From NCBI GenBank assembly GCA_008000375.1, contig SMOI01000447.1, positions 1 to 23,771 on the forward strand: a stretch of DNA of 23,771 nucleotides, given 5' to 3'. The translations under genes were made by a program, and so were the position numbers. Under the pieces are notes generated by a model that saw nothing but the letters and a program-made list of their open reading frames with translations, did no database searches and was not told the DNA's origin. Origin of the DNA: Poteriospumella lacustris. Its lineage: Eukaryota > Sar > Chrysophyceae > Chromulinales > Dinobryaceae. This document shows, piece by piece, positions 1-8,740 of this stretch (the first letter of the stretch is position 1; every line of letters starts with the position of its first letter).

Positions 1-524
1 GGCTTCGCACTCGGCACCGAACTGGGCTCTCCGCTCGGCCTCGACGATGGCCGCGCACTCGGCACCGACGACGGCTCGCCCGACGGCACCGACGTCGGTT
101 CTCCGGACGGCACCGACGACGGACGACCGCTCGGCACCGCGCTCGGCTCCGACGATGGCTTCGTCGACGGCTTCGCGCTCGGAACGGACGACGGCTCGCC
201 CGACGGACGGCTGCTCGGACGAGCGGAGGGCACGCTCGTCGGCACCGTCGTGGGCTCGCCCGACGGAACGCTAGACGGCCGACTGCTCGGCACCGACGTC
301 GGCTCGCCCGATGGCACGTTTGTTGGTGTTCCACTAGGCTTGGTGGTTGGTCTCGTTGATGGCTCGCTGGTTGGCGAGCTGCTGGGTTTGGTTGAAGGAC
401 GACTGCTCGGTTCGTCCACTGTCAGTTGTCTTGCCCGCGTGTGAGAGGGGCTCGACCAGTTTGGGTTATCCGTGAGGGTCTGCGTTGTGATCACCAACAA
501 CAGAATAACCACAAATAGTCGCAT
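1..524 (-). CDS. Secreted Pro-Ser-x-x tetrapeptide-repeat protein, N-terminal part (runs off left edge)
   Basis: The minus-strand frame opens with ATG at 524-522 and stays open to the window edge, about 174 codons with no stop. Residues 1-15 (MRLFVVILLLVITTQ) look like a signal peptide: a basic residue, then a hydrophobic core. A short linker ending near TRARQLTVDEPS follows, then a nearly uninterrupted array of four-residue units such as PSGE, PTSV, PSSV, PSAR and PSSR. A Pro recurs every fourth residue, giving a 12-nt period in the DNA. Similar Pro/Ser tetrapeptide arrays are known in secreted or wall-associated proteins of diatoms and other stramenopiles, usually as extended, O-glycosylated linkers. 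The C-terminal domain that would define function lies outside the window. The opposite strand is also open, as a Gly-every-fourth-residue frame, but that is the complement of Pro codons. The signal peptide decides the strand. The upstream region is shared divergently with the PX/EDR2 gene. Confidence 0.72.
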   Translation of the reverse strand, partial: MRLFVVILLLVITTQTLTDNPNWSSPSHTRARQLTVDEPSSRPSTKPSSSPTSEPSTRPTTKPSGTPTNVPSGEPTSVPSSRPSSVPSGEPTTVPTSVPSARPSSRPSGEPSSVPSAKPSTKPSSEPSAVPSGRPSSVPSGEPTSVPSGEPSSVPSARPSSRPSGEPSSVPSAK

Positions 525-1180
525 TTCTGATGGAACGGTTGTCTGGATACGTGGTGATGCTTGAAGTTACTTTTGAACTTGACTTGACCGGACTTTGAAA
601 ATTGAATGGTCGGCTCACTGGTCGAGGGGAGTACACTCGGTTTCTGTCGTTTCCGATTTTTCTTTTTATCAGGGGATAGTCGCCACGAAAACGGCGAGAT
701 GAAGTTGCTGAAAAGAATAGTGGTCTGGAACAACAATGGAACACCAAGTCGATTAGTAGTTCAACTGTTGGTGGCGAGCCCACCGACGGTTGGACGTTGT
801 GCCCGAGCGAGCGAGCGAGTCGATGAGAAAGATGAAACCGCTTGACAGCCCTATCCACACAGAATCCCAAAGAAACTCTAGGAACTTGAGTGTGAAAACC
901 AAACCCAGAGCTGTCCAAAGTCTGGGGCGAAATTTTGTGTCAGAGGCAGAGCATGCAGCAGAGTCTTTCTATCTTCTTCTCTTCGTCTTGAAAAAGATTG
1001 GTCGCGAAGTCTGTTAGGATCCATGGAATGTCTTCTCACGTGTGGGTTGATGCAGATAGACTCTAACAAAAAGGCGAACGAATCGTGGGTCTAGGCCACT
1101 GCACTTTTTGGTAACCTTCGCACACGAGCAGAACAGAACACCAGACCAGCCGTTTGCCGTGCAGTACCGAATACCCATCC
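525..1180. promoter_or_regulatory. Intergenic region between divergent genes
   Basis: This 656-bp gap separates the start codons of the minus-strand PS-repeat gene and the plus-strand PX/EDR2 gene, so it should hold both promoters and 5' UTRs. Several open frames cross it on both strands, but none shows a domain or signal peptide. A short GAGC tetranucleotide run lies near 805-820. A palindromic CACGTG (E-box/G-box type) lies at 1037-1042. No convincing TATA box was found. The regulatory role is inferred from gene orientation only. Confidence 0.4.
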
Positions 1181-4100
1181 ATGAGTGACTTGACCGAGAA
1201 GACGATTGTCTTCAATGCTGCCGGTCTTCGTATCCCGCGATTGGATCTCTACGAACTCGCCGTGCCGTGGACGTCCCAAGAGGGGTTCTACGCCTTTCTC
1301 GTCGTGTTCTTCATGGTTGTGGCCAGTAGTCACGAAATGATCCCCTTGACGATGAAGATCTGGCTGCTGTGTATCCTGTGGCTGATCAAACTCACGTGGG
1401 AAGACGTACAGCGCAGTCTGCGCGGGAAAAGGGTCGTGATCGTGCCGCCGCCGCGGTCTCCCTCCTCAATGGCGGGCCACCATCAACGTCGCTTTCCCAT
1501 CACCAACGTCGAGGAACTGCAAGCGGAGGCCCTGGAGCGTATTTCGTTGGTGGACTGCGATATCAGCATGTCCACCGTCAAGATCGCGCCGCCCGAGCAC
1601 GACGACGCCGTCTCTCGCAGCGGTGGTGGTGGTGGTGGTGGTGGTGGTGCGTCCTCTTCGTCCGACCTATCCACCACCGCCGCCGCCGGGTCGTCGTCGT
1701 CTTCGTCGTCGCCCTTGTTGTTTCGCATTGAAATCCAAACGAACGTCAAACGGTACGGGGTGTCTCGCTTTGTTTTGGGTTTGTTGATGGGGCAGTGGCG
1801 TAGCTGACCACCGTCGTCTCTCTGCTTCTCTATGTCCCTGTCTCTGTCTGTCTCTGTCTATCTGCAGGTGGTACCTCTGGCGGCGCTACGACGACGTCCT
1901 GGAGGTCTACCACTACCTCGTCGCCACGCACGGCAAAGAGCACGTGCCCCGCCTCAAGTCGCTGGCGACGCTGACCAAGGCCTACGCCCGCGACATCAAC
2001 GCGGGCAAGATCGCCACGCTGACGTCGATGTCGACGCTGTTGGAGCCGACGACGCCGTCGTCGTCGTCGACGATGATGACCACCGCCGCCGTCGCGTGTG
2101 ACGAACAGTTCATTCAACTGGCCACCGAGACGCTGTACCAATGGTTCACGTTGCTGCAGCAGTTGCCAACGATACGCGACGACGAAGGGTTACGCGGGTT
2201 CTTACAGCTGCCGCGGCTGTCGGCGGTGTGGCTATGCAAACAGCTCGGCCACTCGACGTCGAAGACGACGATACCGACGACGACGACGACGGCGGCGGCA
2301 ACGTCGACGACAACGGCGGCAGCTGCGGCCACTGCGGCCGCCACTTCTACCGCCGCGGTGGCGAGCAGTGGCAGCGGTGGGACCGCGTCGATACCGCCGC
2401 CGCCACCGCCGCCGCCGCTGCCCCCGTCGTCGTCGCCGTACAAGGCCACGACGTTTCCGTTGAAGATGGACGCGGTCGCCGAGGTGCCCGACTCGCTGTT
2501 GATGGCAGCCGCCCCGTCGTCGTCTGCCGGGTCCTCCTCTGCGTCGGCCACCGCCGCTGCGTCAGGGGCGTCGACCAAAGCGGCAGCCGTCGACACCGAC
2601 CGGTCGACGTTCTCGACGGTCGCCGCCGCCGAGGCGGCCCCGTCGTCCACCGCCACCGTCGCCGCCTCAGTCGCGGGTAGTGCGACGGCTACGGCTGCCC
2701 CTGGCACCACTGCCGCTGCTGCGGCTGCGGCTGGTGGTACAGGCAACACGAACCCCGACGAGGTCGTCCACAGCTACCACCTCGAAGACGGCGAGACGAC
2801 GCTCCAGTGGAAAGGCACCCGCATCGACACGTTCGAGTTCTTGGACACCCCCGAGACGGTCCGCCACATGACGGCCGATCGCCGGTATTCGCACGGCTTC
2901 AAGGTCCGTGGCGTGTCGTATATGAGCGACAAGAAGAAGATCGACGCCGACCCGGCGCTGGGTCGCTTGGTCTGGTACGACGTCTTCCCCGTCGACGTGG
3001 AACTGTTCGGCGATCGCCACGACCACGCCGCGGCCATTTTCCCGATGGCCCAGCATCGGATTCGGATCATTCAATCGCTGCAGGATCGACCGTTCGTCGT
3101 ATTGGTCAACTACCAGGTACGGTACAATGGTCGGGGTGCCGTTGGGTGGTTATGGTCGTTCATGTGTCATTAAGGAAATGGACATGGCCATGACTGACCA
3201 CGGTCACGGTCGCTGTCGCCGTCGCTGTCGTTGTCACTGACGTTGTCGCTGTTCTTGTGAATACGTTGTAGATTCCCGGTGATCCACCGTTGACGGGGTT
3301 GGCGTATTTCGCGATTCCGGGCGACTTCCATCCCGATTGCGCGCACTCGGTCGATTTGCAAAAGGCGAAACGGCTCTTCGAGCGGTTTGTGGATTTGCCG
3401 TTGGAGGACCCGCTCGATCGCATCGTGGTGCCCGACTTGGCGCAGGGGAAGAACCGACCGCCCGCGGTCGTCCCTGTGGCGGCTACCACCGCAGCGGCCG
3501 GAGAGGTCGCCACCGTGACGGACAATGGCACCGCTACCGCCACCACTGCCACCACCTCCACCAATACGGCGACGGTGGAAGTCCTCGGCGAAGCGAAGAT
3601 CTTGTCGCGTATCGCGTCGGAGTCGACGATGCTGACCAACAGTTCGCGTTCGACCGGATCGACGACGACCGTGAGCGGAGCTGCTGCCTCGTCGAAACAC
3701 GTCTCTCCCGCCGACATGGCCCGAGCGAAGTCGATGCCCGTGTCGGCCTTCTCCTCTTCTTCCTCCTCCTCCTCCGCCACCGCCACCGCCACCACTGCGG
3801 AGGACACGTCCACCAAACAGCCGCAGGAGCCGTCCGTGCCGCAGCCGACCTTGGGTCGCAAGGGCCAATGGAAAGCGGTGCAACCGACGAAGGCGTGGGG
3901 TGCCGACATCGCCTGGGCCAACGTCGGTGAACCGGGCGTCTTGGACCGCAAGGGCTTTCAAAACATGCGCTTCAAACTGGTCCCACAAATGGGGGAAGCC
4001 CCCTGGGTGGTACAAATGGCGGTGAGTTCGACGCCGTGTCTGCTGGGGACGAAGATCGTGCAGCGATATTTCCGGGGATCCGGATATTTGGAGATCGACC

Positions 4101-4384
4101 TGCACATCGGAAGTTCCGGAATCGCGAACAACGTGGTGGGCTTATGTCGGAAGTACGTCTCGACGTTCGTGTGTCATTTGGGCGTCGTGATTCAAGGCGA
4201 ACACGCCGACGAGTTGCCCGAGCGGGTGTTGATGTGCATGTCGATGGTGAAGATGCAGTTGAAGCAGCAGGTGGCGGTGACGGCGCCGCACGTGGAGCAT
4301 GTGCATCGGTTCATGCGGCAGCAGTTGGGGCTGCCCCAGCCGTTGGTGTCGCCCTCGGCGAAGGTGATGCAGGAAGAGGCGTAA
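1181..4384 (+). CDS. PX domain plus EDR2 C-terminal (DUF1336) membrane-associated protein, three exons
   Basis: The exons are 1181-1752, 1868-3116 and 3272-4384, joined in frame to about 977 residues. The start is the first in-frame ATG (1181). Two adjacent hydrophobic stretches, about residues 34-50 and 52-71, suggest a membrane hairpin. A PX-like phosphoinositide-binding domain spans about 125-320. Its RRY motif (196-198) is completed only by splicing intron 1, and a Gly9/Ser-rich loop (about 148-177) is inserted between its first strands. An Ala/Thr/Ser/Pro-rich linker fills about 320-490. The EDR2_C domain starts near 504 (FKVRGVSYMSDKKKI near 535), resumes after a second low-complexity insertion (about 665-805), and ends with APWVVQ, STPCLLGTKI and YFRGSGYLEIDLHIGSS near 850-885. 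EDR2-type proteins in plants bind lipids at membranes, so a lipid-sensing or lipid-transfer role at an endomembrane is inferred. Very strong GC-rich trinucleotide bias (GAC/TCG/GCC) marks it as a resident gene unlike the repeats to the right. Confidence 0.82.
1753..1867 (+). other. Intron 1 of the PX/EDR2 gene
   Basis: The intron is 115 bp. The donor is GTACGG after AAACG and the acceptor is a pyrimidine-rich CTATCTGCAG. Removing it joins CG to G and restores the PX core from NVKR to WYLWRRYDD. Without splicing the frame stops at 1805-1807. Confidence 0.82.
3117..3271 (+). other. Intron 2 of the PX/EDR2 gene
   Basis: The intron is 155 bp, phase 0. The donor GTACGG follows VLVNYQ and the acceptor TTGTAG precedes IPGDPPLTG, restoring a continuous EDR2_C domain. 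The interior carries short imperfect repeats of GTCGCTGTC type (about 3203-3255). Reading through gives a stop at 3171-3173. Confidence 0.82.
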
Positions 4385-4845
4385 AGAGGTGAGCACGTGG
4401 CGTGTGCATGGCGATGGAGGTGGAGTGAGGCGGTGAGGAGCGGGCCCAGACGGTCGTCTCCTCCGTCGTCCCACCGCTGCCGCCGCCACCCCCCCCCCCA
4501 TCATCTGCTCTGTCTCTCTCCGCTTGCCGCCCTGCTGATGCGCAGGCTGATCCTGAAGCGCAATCGCAACCTGCGCGTCTGCTGAATGTACGCCAGTACT
4601 GGTCCATGTTTGTAACCTCTACGATGCATTGTGTGTCTCTCCCCCTCGTCGTCGCTATTGTCACCCGCCCCTCCCCCCATCTATCGTCGTGCGCGGTCAG
4701 CGTGGGATGTGTTGTCGCTCTTGTAGTCACGACCTTTCCACGTACCGAACAGTCTTGACCGCCAAATGTGCAGGAACAGTCGCGCCGCCCACGAAGACAA
4801 GCGAGAAGGACGAGCGAGGAGGACCGTTTGAGGGAAAGGAATCAT
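4385..4845. other. Convergent intergenic region, 3' UTRs
   Basis: This gap lies between the stop codons of two convergent genes. It is pyrimidine-rich and includes a run of ten C residues at about 4489-4499. No domain-bearing frame and no clear polyadenylation hexamer were found. I see nothing beyond probable 3' UTR sequence. Confidence 0.5.
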
Positions 4846-5727
4846 TTAGTGTGCGTTTATCCGACGGCGTTTGGTCGTGCCCTTTTGTACTGTGGCTGCG
4901 TCTCCTACATCGTCCGGGGCGACGTCGTGGGCGTCGTGGGCGTCGGGGTCGTCAGGAGGTAGCACGTGCTGCCTCCGTTTTCGACTTCCAGACGCCGCAG
5001 CAGCCGCTGCCGTCGCAGCCTTCGCAGTAGGAGATGTAATATGAGTCGTGGAAGCTAAGTCTGCTGGCTCGTGGTCGTCTTCCTCGACGCCAACGGAAAA
5101 GCTGGACAGCATGGCACACGTCCACATGGCCCGACCGACACGCTCAGCGGTCCACCCTTCAGGTAATTCCTTGGCCTTCTTCAATAGCGCAGTGCGCATC
5201 GAGGTATACGCTCGCATGGTGTAATCACGGCTGTGGATTGTGCCCTCGAGAACTTCATCGGCCATAAACGGACAGTCGGCAGGCGACACAATCGCCAGCA
5301 CCGCACTGGCGGTGGCCACGCCCACCCCTCGAAGCTGAGTCAGCGCCTCGAAAGCATCTTCCCAACGACCGTCCTGGACTGCTTGCAGACTCCTTGTTGT
5401 GGCGGAAGTAACAGCAGAAGCAGCATTTCCTTCCACCATCTTCTGCAGCGGGCGGAACTTCCCACGGGTCAACTTCCACTTCGTAACTTGTGCGATCTCC
5501 GAATGCAGGAAATGTGGAGGTGATCGCTGCTGCGCGATACTCGACAATTCATTGTGGATAAACGCATCCAATTCCAGGAGATCGGGCCGCTTTTTCGATG
5601 TGGCTACGAGCGACAACGCACGGTTGTAAGCTGAATCAAATCGTTCCCATTCTCTCACGGACGCCGTATTGATAGCTTTCTCAAACAAAGCACGCGCCTC
5701 AGCACTACCTTGTCGCTCACCAGGCAT
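4846..5727 (-). CDS. Helix-hairpin-helix (DNA-glycosylase-like fold) nuclear protein, function unknown
   Basis: An intronless 293-codon frame starts at ATG 5727-5725. Residues 1-125 are mostly helical (REWERFDSAYNRAL, TKWKLTRGKFRPL). Residues 131-147 (LRGVGVATASAVLAI) are a classical helix-hairpin-helix motif with GVG, followed by CPFMADEVLEG at 152-162. The Asp of that segment sits where HhH-GPD glycosylases carry their catalytic acid. I recall comparable uncharacterised one-domain proteins in fungi and other protists with the same RGVGVATASA...PFMSDE pattern, but cannot name a function. The C-terminus is low complexity with Ala and Asp/His runs and ends in basic clusters (SRKRR near 248, TKRRRINAH at the end) that look like nuclear localisation signals. 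DNA binding is likely; glycosylase activity is not shown. Codon use is less GC-extreme than the PX/EDR2 gene. Confidence 0.68.
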   Translation of the reverse strand: MPGERQGSAEARALFEKAINTASVREWERFDSAYNRALSLVATSKKRPDLLELDAFIHNELSSIAQQRSPPHFLHSEIAQVTKWKLTRGKFRPLQKMVEGNAASAVTSATTRSLQAVQDGRWEDAFEALTQLRGVGVATASAVLAIVSPADCPFMADEVLEGTIHSRDYTMRAYTSMRTALLKKAKELPEGWTAERVGRAMWTCAMLSSFSVGVEEDDHEPADLASTTHITSPTAKAATAAAAAASGSRKRRQHVLPPDDPDAHDAHDVAPDDVGDAATVQKGTTKRRRINAH

Positions 5728-5803
5728 GTCAATTTCGTTGAGAAGATTTGAAAATGAAGGGAGTGAATGACTCCTTTGCGATGATGTTGTCCATTCAGCG
5801 CAT

Positions 5804-5848
5804 GCCCCCTACTAGTAGGGGGCGGTGAAACCCCCTACTAGTAGGGGG
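5804..5848. repeat. Two tandem perfect palindromes
   Basis: GCCCCCTACTAGTAGGGGGC at 5804-5823 is a perfect 20-bp palindrome. After eight bases, CCCCCTACTAGTAGGGGG recurs at 5831-5848. They lie just past the piggyBac transposase stop codon. Each could fold as a hairpin, bind a dimeric protein, or act as a transposon end. Confidence 0.85.
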
Positions 5849-5887
5849 TACTAGTTCGAGAATATATCATCACTAATTAACAATAAG

Positions 5888-8356
5888 TTACAACATTGTT
5901 TCGTCCGTTCTGCCGTGACAAGTCACCAAATGATCATGCCAACATGTTCGTTTGGTCCGCGCAGAACAGAAACAAAGAAATTTACCGTTTTTTTCATCGG
6001 AACAAGAAGAACAATAGTATGCTGCCTTAATGCCAGACCGCGAACTTGGTTTATCAGGAGCTCTGCATGTACTGCAATAACGTTGATAACGCTTCAGTCT
6101 CTCCACACCATCCTCTGTTGTAAGATCGAATTGATTGCGTATAAAATCGCAAGAATTCAAGGGCAATAGAGTAGGCGGATGGTGTGCCTCAGATGGCTTG
6201 GGCTGAGCTGATCTTGACCGAAGCCCTTCCGTCACGGGTGCACTAACACCAATGTCATTGTGAATGAGCTGATGCGATAGAATACCAAGAAAGGAGAAAA
6301 ATTTCAGCTTGTCATCAGGATTTTCAGCGGTTGCGATGAATGGATTAGCCGACGTCTCCAGGACGAAGGCGAAGTAGGAGTTGGTTGAAATTATGCCCAA
6401 AATGGTCGAAAACATTCTCAGCCAAATCTTTTTTGTGTCCCATGATTGTTCCAGGTTTAAATACCCCTGACGAAAACGGTCGTTGTAATCGACAGCTCCG
6501 AAATGGCGCATGCCTTCGTCAAAAACTTTCGGCCGAGAGACCTTCTCCACTTCCGTCTCATTGATCCAAATGCCCTCATCAGGACACACCTTTCGGATGC
6601 ACTTGCGCACCACTTTCTCTTCGCCAGGTAAGGTTGATGAGAACGAGCTGATTAGGTGGCGCACTAAGCCAGGTTTCAAGCAATACAGGACGCTCAAAAT
6701 AGATCGGTCTTGGTTCAAGCCATCTTTTACTTTGGTAATGATAACTTTGTATTGATTCTTCGTTGGGTTTGTTGCGAGGAAATGACTTGAATATCGAACG
6801 GGATACCCCTTAGTGCATCCCTTTATTATTCCAATGAAGTAGAGCCCCCTCTTGAGAAGCTCCTCACAGGTCCGCACTGAACCAAAAGCAGCGTCGGCGA
6901 TAACCACGCGACCAGAGCCCAACCAGTGTTCGACGTTGCGTAGCGTCACTGCGCAATGAAAAGGTAAAAGCTCTGGTTGTGTTTCGAACCTCTGCTTTGG
7001 TGCGTTTGCCCCCTTCTGAATTTCAAGGTGCAGCATCATGCTGGATTGACCATCAGCTGAGCATTTGAACTCGACCCCGAGATTCACTGGCTTTCGTGGG
7101 ATGTACGTGACGTGGATAAAGCTCTCATGAGCGAAATGGCTCTCCAAGCCCTTCCAGAAGGACATACATTCGTCCACAATCAGAAACTTCCCTGGGATGA
7201 TGGCCACCTTCATGCGGGCGTTGAAAGAATCGACGAAGCTTTGAATTGGCTTGTAGGGAGATTCAGTCGCAGAATTTCCAACGAATTTGTCAAGCCGCAA
7301 ACACGCAGTAATCGCATCAAAACGTGTGCGGGACATACCGTACCTGCTTTCAAAATCCAGTGCCTGAAGATGAACTGTATTTTCAGCGGCTTCTTTTTTC
7401 CAATAGAAGTCTAGTCCTTCGTCGCTGCAGCGAGGATTTAGAGCGATTGCCAAACGCAGACCAAAATAGCGAAATAATTCTTGAATGCTCACTGGTAGAC
7501 CACGACGCCACGCCTTCATCAACTCATTTGTGTTTTCCAAAATGGTGGAGACGTGGTTCATTGGAAACATCAACATGAAATAATGTAGTGGCGTCTTTAT
7601 TGCTGGGATATCCAAGTGCGGCGGAAAAATTCCGATCGCTGGATCACGCCAGTTTAGTCGTGTGTAGTGATCATGGGTTGGGTACCCATTGTGCAAATCG
7701 TGAACAACATTTGGGACTTCTTGCCATTCGCGTACGAGTGGCTTCGTAGTTTTGCCACCTTTCTTCAAAATGGCATGCAAAAGTGGGATCTCCTCCTCCT
7801 CGTTCTTTGCCTCTTCATTCGGAGTGATCAGGTCATTAGATGGTACCTCGCTACCTCTCCCTCCTCCACTACCACGACCTCGACCTAATCCGCGACCGTT
7901 CTGAGAGCCGCGAGCACCCCTGCCACGCCCACCATCACCGTTCGGAGGGTTCGTGGGTTGTGGTGCGACCGGCAATGGCAAAGACGGAGGGGTGTCGTCA
8001 CTGTTGTCCTCCTCCACTGTGGAGTCGTTGGTTTCGTCCGCATCTTCATTTTCAGCTTCTTCATCAAAGATTTCGTCATGCTGTGACTCTTGAAGGCTTT
8101 CCTGAACGGATGATTCACTTAAGGAAGCTTCGCTACGGGCTTCGTCACTTTGGTCTTCCTCGAGACTCCCGTGTCCCTCCACTTTGGCGATAGATGCCCT
8201 AGGAACAATTTCGTCAAAGTCATCTCCATCCCAGCGGATCAAGATCTTAGTCTTCGGGATGGCTTTGTGCGATTCTGCCACGCTTCCTCGCCGTTTCCAG
8301 AACTCGTTCTTGGTACCAACGATGTGATCACCAGGGATAAAGGTAGGAACATTCAT
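5888..8356 (-). CDS. piggyBac-type transposase (DDE_Tnp_1_7)
   Basis: A single 822-codon frame runs from ATG 8356-8354. Residues 1-60 hold a small beta-rich module (TKILIRWDGDDFDEIVPR) reminiscent of chromo/Tudor-like folds. An acidic Ser/Glu-rich stretch (60-125) and a Gly/Arg-rich linker (140-170) follow. The catalytic domain spans about 250-670. The three likely catalytic Asp are D395 in FLIVDECMSFWKG, D488 in VVIADAAFGS, and D623 or D626 in GAVDYNDRFRQG. The segment HVTYIPRKPVNLGVEFKC is the family's conserved block after the first Asp. Residues 760-815 form a Cys/His-rich zinc finger (CSTC, YYCSSC, CFC, CWHDH, TCH), as at piggyBac C-termini. The length exceeds the roughly 600 residues of the insect prototype because of the N-terminal extension. 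There are no internal stops and all catalytic residues are present, so it may be active or domesticated. Confidence 0.9.
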   Translation of the reverse strand: MNVPTFIPGDHIVGTKNEFWKRRGSVAESHKAIPKTKILIRWDGDDFDEIVPRASIAKVEGHGSLEEDQSDEARSEASLSESSVQESLQESQHDEIFDEEAENEDADETNDSTVEEDNSDDTPPSLPLPVAPQPTNPPNGDGGRGRGARGSQNGRGLGRGRGSGGGRGSEVPSNDLITPNEEAKNEEEEIPLLHAILKKGGKTTKPLVREWQEVPNVVHDLHNGYPTHDHYTRLNWRDPAIGIFPPHLDIPAIKTPLHYFMLMFPMNHVSTILENTNELMKAWRRGLPVSIQELFRYFGLRLAIALNPRCSDEGLDFYWKKEAAENTVHLQALDFESRYGMSRTRFDAITACLRLDKFVGNSATESPYKPIQSFVDSFNARMKVAIIPGKFLIVDECMSFWKGLESHFAHESFIHVTYIPRKPVNLGVEFKCSADGQSSMMLHLEIQKGANAPKQRFETQPELLPFHCAVTLRNVEHWLGSGRVVIADAAFGSVRTCEELLKRGLYFIGIIKGCTKGYPVRYSSHFLATNPTKNQYKVIITKVKDGLNQDRSILSVLYCLKPGLVRHLISSFSSTLPGEEKVVRKCIRKVCPDEGIWINETEVEKVSRPKVFDEGMRHFGAVDYNDRFRQGYLNLEQSWDTKKIWLRMFSTILGIISTNSYFAFVLETSANPFIATAENPDDKLKFFSFLGILSHQLIHNDIGVSAPVTEGLRSRSAQPKPSEAHHPPTLLPLNSCDFIRNQFDLTTEDGVERLKRYQRYCSTCRAPDKPSSRSGIKAAYYCSSCSDEKNGKFLCFCSARTKRTCWHDHLVTCHGRTDETML

Positions 8357-8556
8357 TGCCTTATTTCTATGAAAATAACGGTTAGATTCGCGTTAGTGTA
8401 AGTATCTCTTTCAAGTATCTTGTGAAGCATTGGTCACCTGGAGAGATTGAAATTATAGCTGGAATCCTTCAAACAAGACCAATCCGACAGTCGTGGTGAC
8501 GCGCAAGGATTCCCCGTCCTTTTTGGTGTTCGAAGTGAGAAAAAAACGGCTATTTT

Positions 8557-8596
8557 GCCCCCTACTACAAGGAGCGCTCCTACTACTAGGGGGCAG
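8557..8596. repeat. Imperfect 40-bp palindrome, right side of the piggyBac element
   Basis: The block starts TGCCCCCTACTAC and ends CTACTAGGGGGCA around a perfect centre GGAGCGCTCC (8571-8580). It shares the CCCCCTACTA word with the left palindromes and lies upstream of the transposase start, so it is the likely opposite end of the transposon. Confidence 0.65.
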
Positions 8597-8702
8597 CGCC
8601 GAACGGACAATGTGAACGAAAAGAAATGTGAATAATGAGCGTACGTACATTCATACCGTACAGTAGACTGTATGCGTTTCGTCAGCACTCGCTCAGTTTG
8701 TA

Positions 8703-8722
8703 CAGACTGCTAGTGCAGTCTG
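8703..8722. repeat. Short perfect hairpin
   Basis: CAGACTGCTAGTGCAGTCTG has 8-bp arms around TAGT. It lies between the piggyBac right palindrome and the putative copia LTR. The CAGTCT word recurs several times over the next 150 bp. Function unknown. Confidence 0.5.
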
Positions 8723-8740
8723 CATGTTTGGAAATGTAAC

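Larger units (their letters stand above)
5804..8596 (-). mobile_element. piggyBac-type DNA transposon, probably near full length
   Basis: The transposase ORF (5888-8356) sits between two blocks of related GC-rich palindromes, a paired one at 5804-5848 and a single one at 8557-8596. Both use the words CCCCCTA and TAGGGGG. They lie 40 bp beyond the stop codon and 200 bp before the start codon, the compact layout expected of piggyBac elements. Start and end are therefore set at the outer palindrome edges. No flanking TTAA duplication, the usual piggyBac target, is visible at these edges. The nearest TTAA (5877-5880) is internal and has no partner, so the exact ends are uncertain. Confidence 0.55.

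Noticed and set aside
1-444. Plus-strand Gly-every-fourth-residue open frame
   Set aside because: It is the complement of the Pro-Ser-x-x codons. The minus strand has a start, a signal peptide and a known repeat type.
466-918. 150-codon minus-strand frame upstream of the PS-repeat gene
   Set aside because: It overlaps the true start in another frame, has no domain, and fits a promoter or 5' UTR.
1154-1180. Upstream extension of the PX/EDR2 protein by nine residues
   Set aside because: The frame there begins with TTG; the first ATG is at 1181.
2114-2749. Long antisense Ala/Val-rich frame under the PX/EDR2 linker
   Set aside because: It is a mirror of GC-rich low-complexity codons on the real strand, with no start context or domain.
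3170-4105. Antisense Arg/Gly/His-rich frame across exon 3
   Set aside because: Same compositional shadow; it also crosses intron 2 and opposes a clear EDR2_C domain.
5804-5848. CRISPR-like repeat pair
   Set aside because: There are only two units with an 8-bp gap, both palindromic, in a eukaryotic context beside a transposase.
5877-5880. TTAA as the piggyBac target duplication
   Set aside because: It is inside the palindrome bracket and has no partner TTAA on the right at a matching place.
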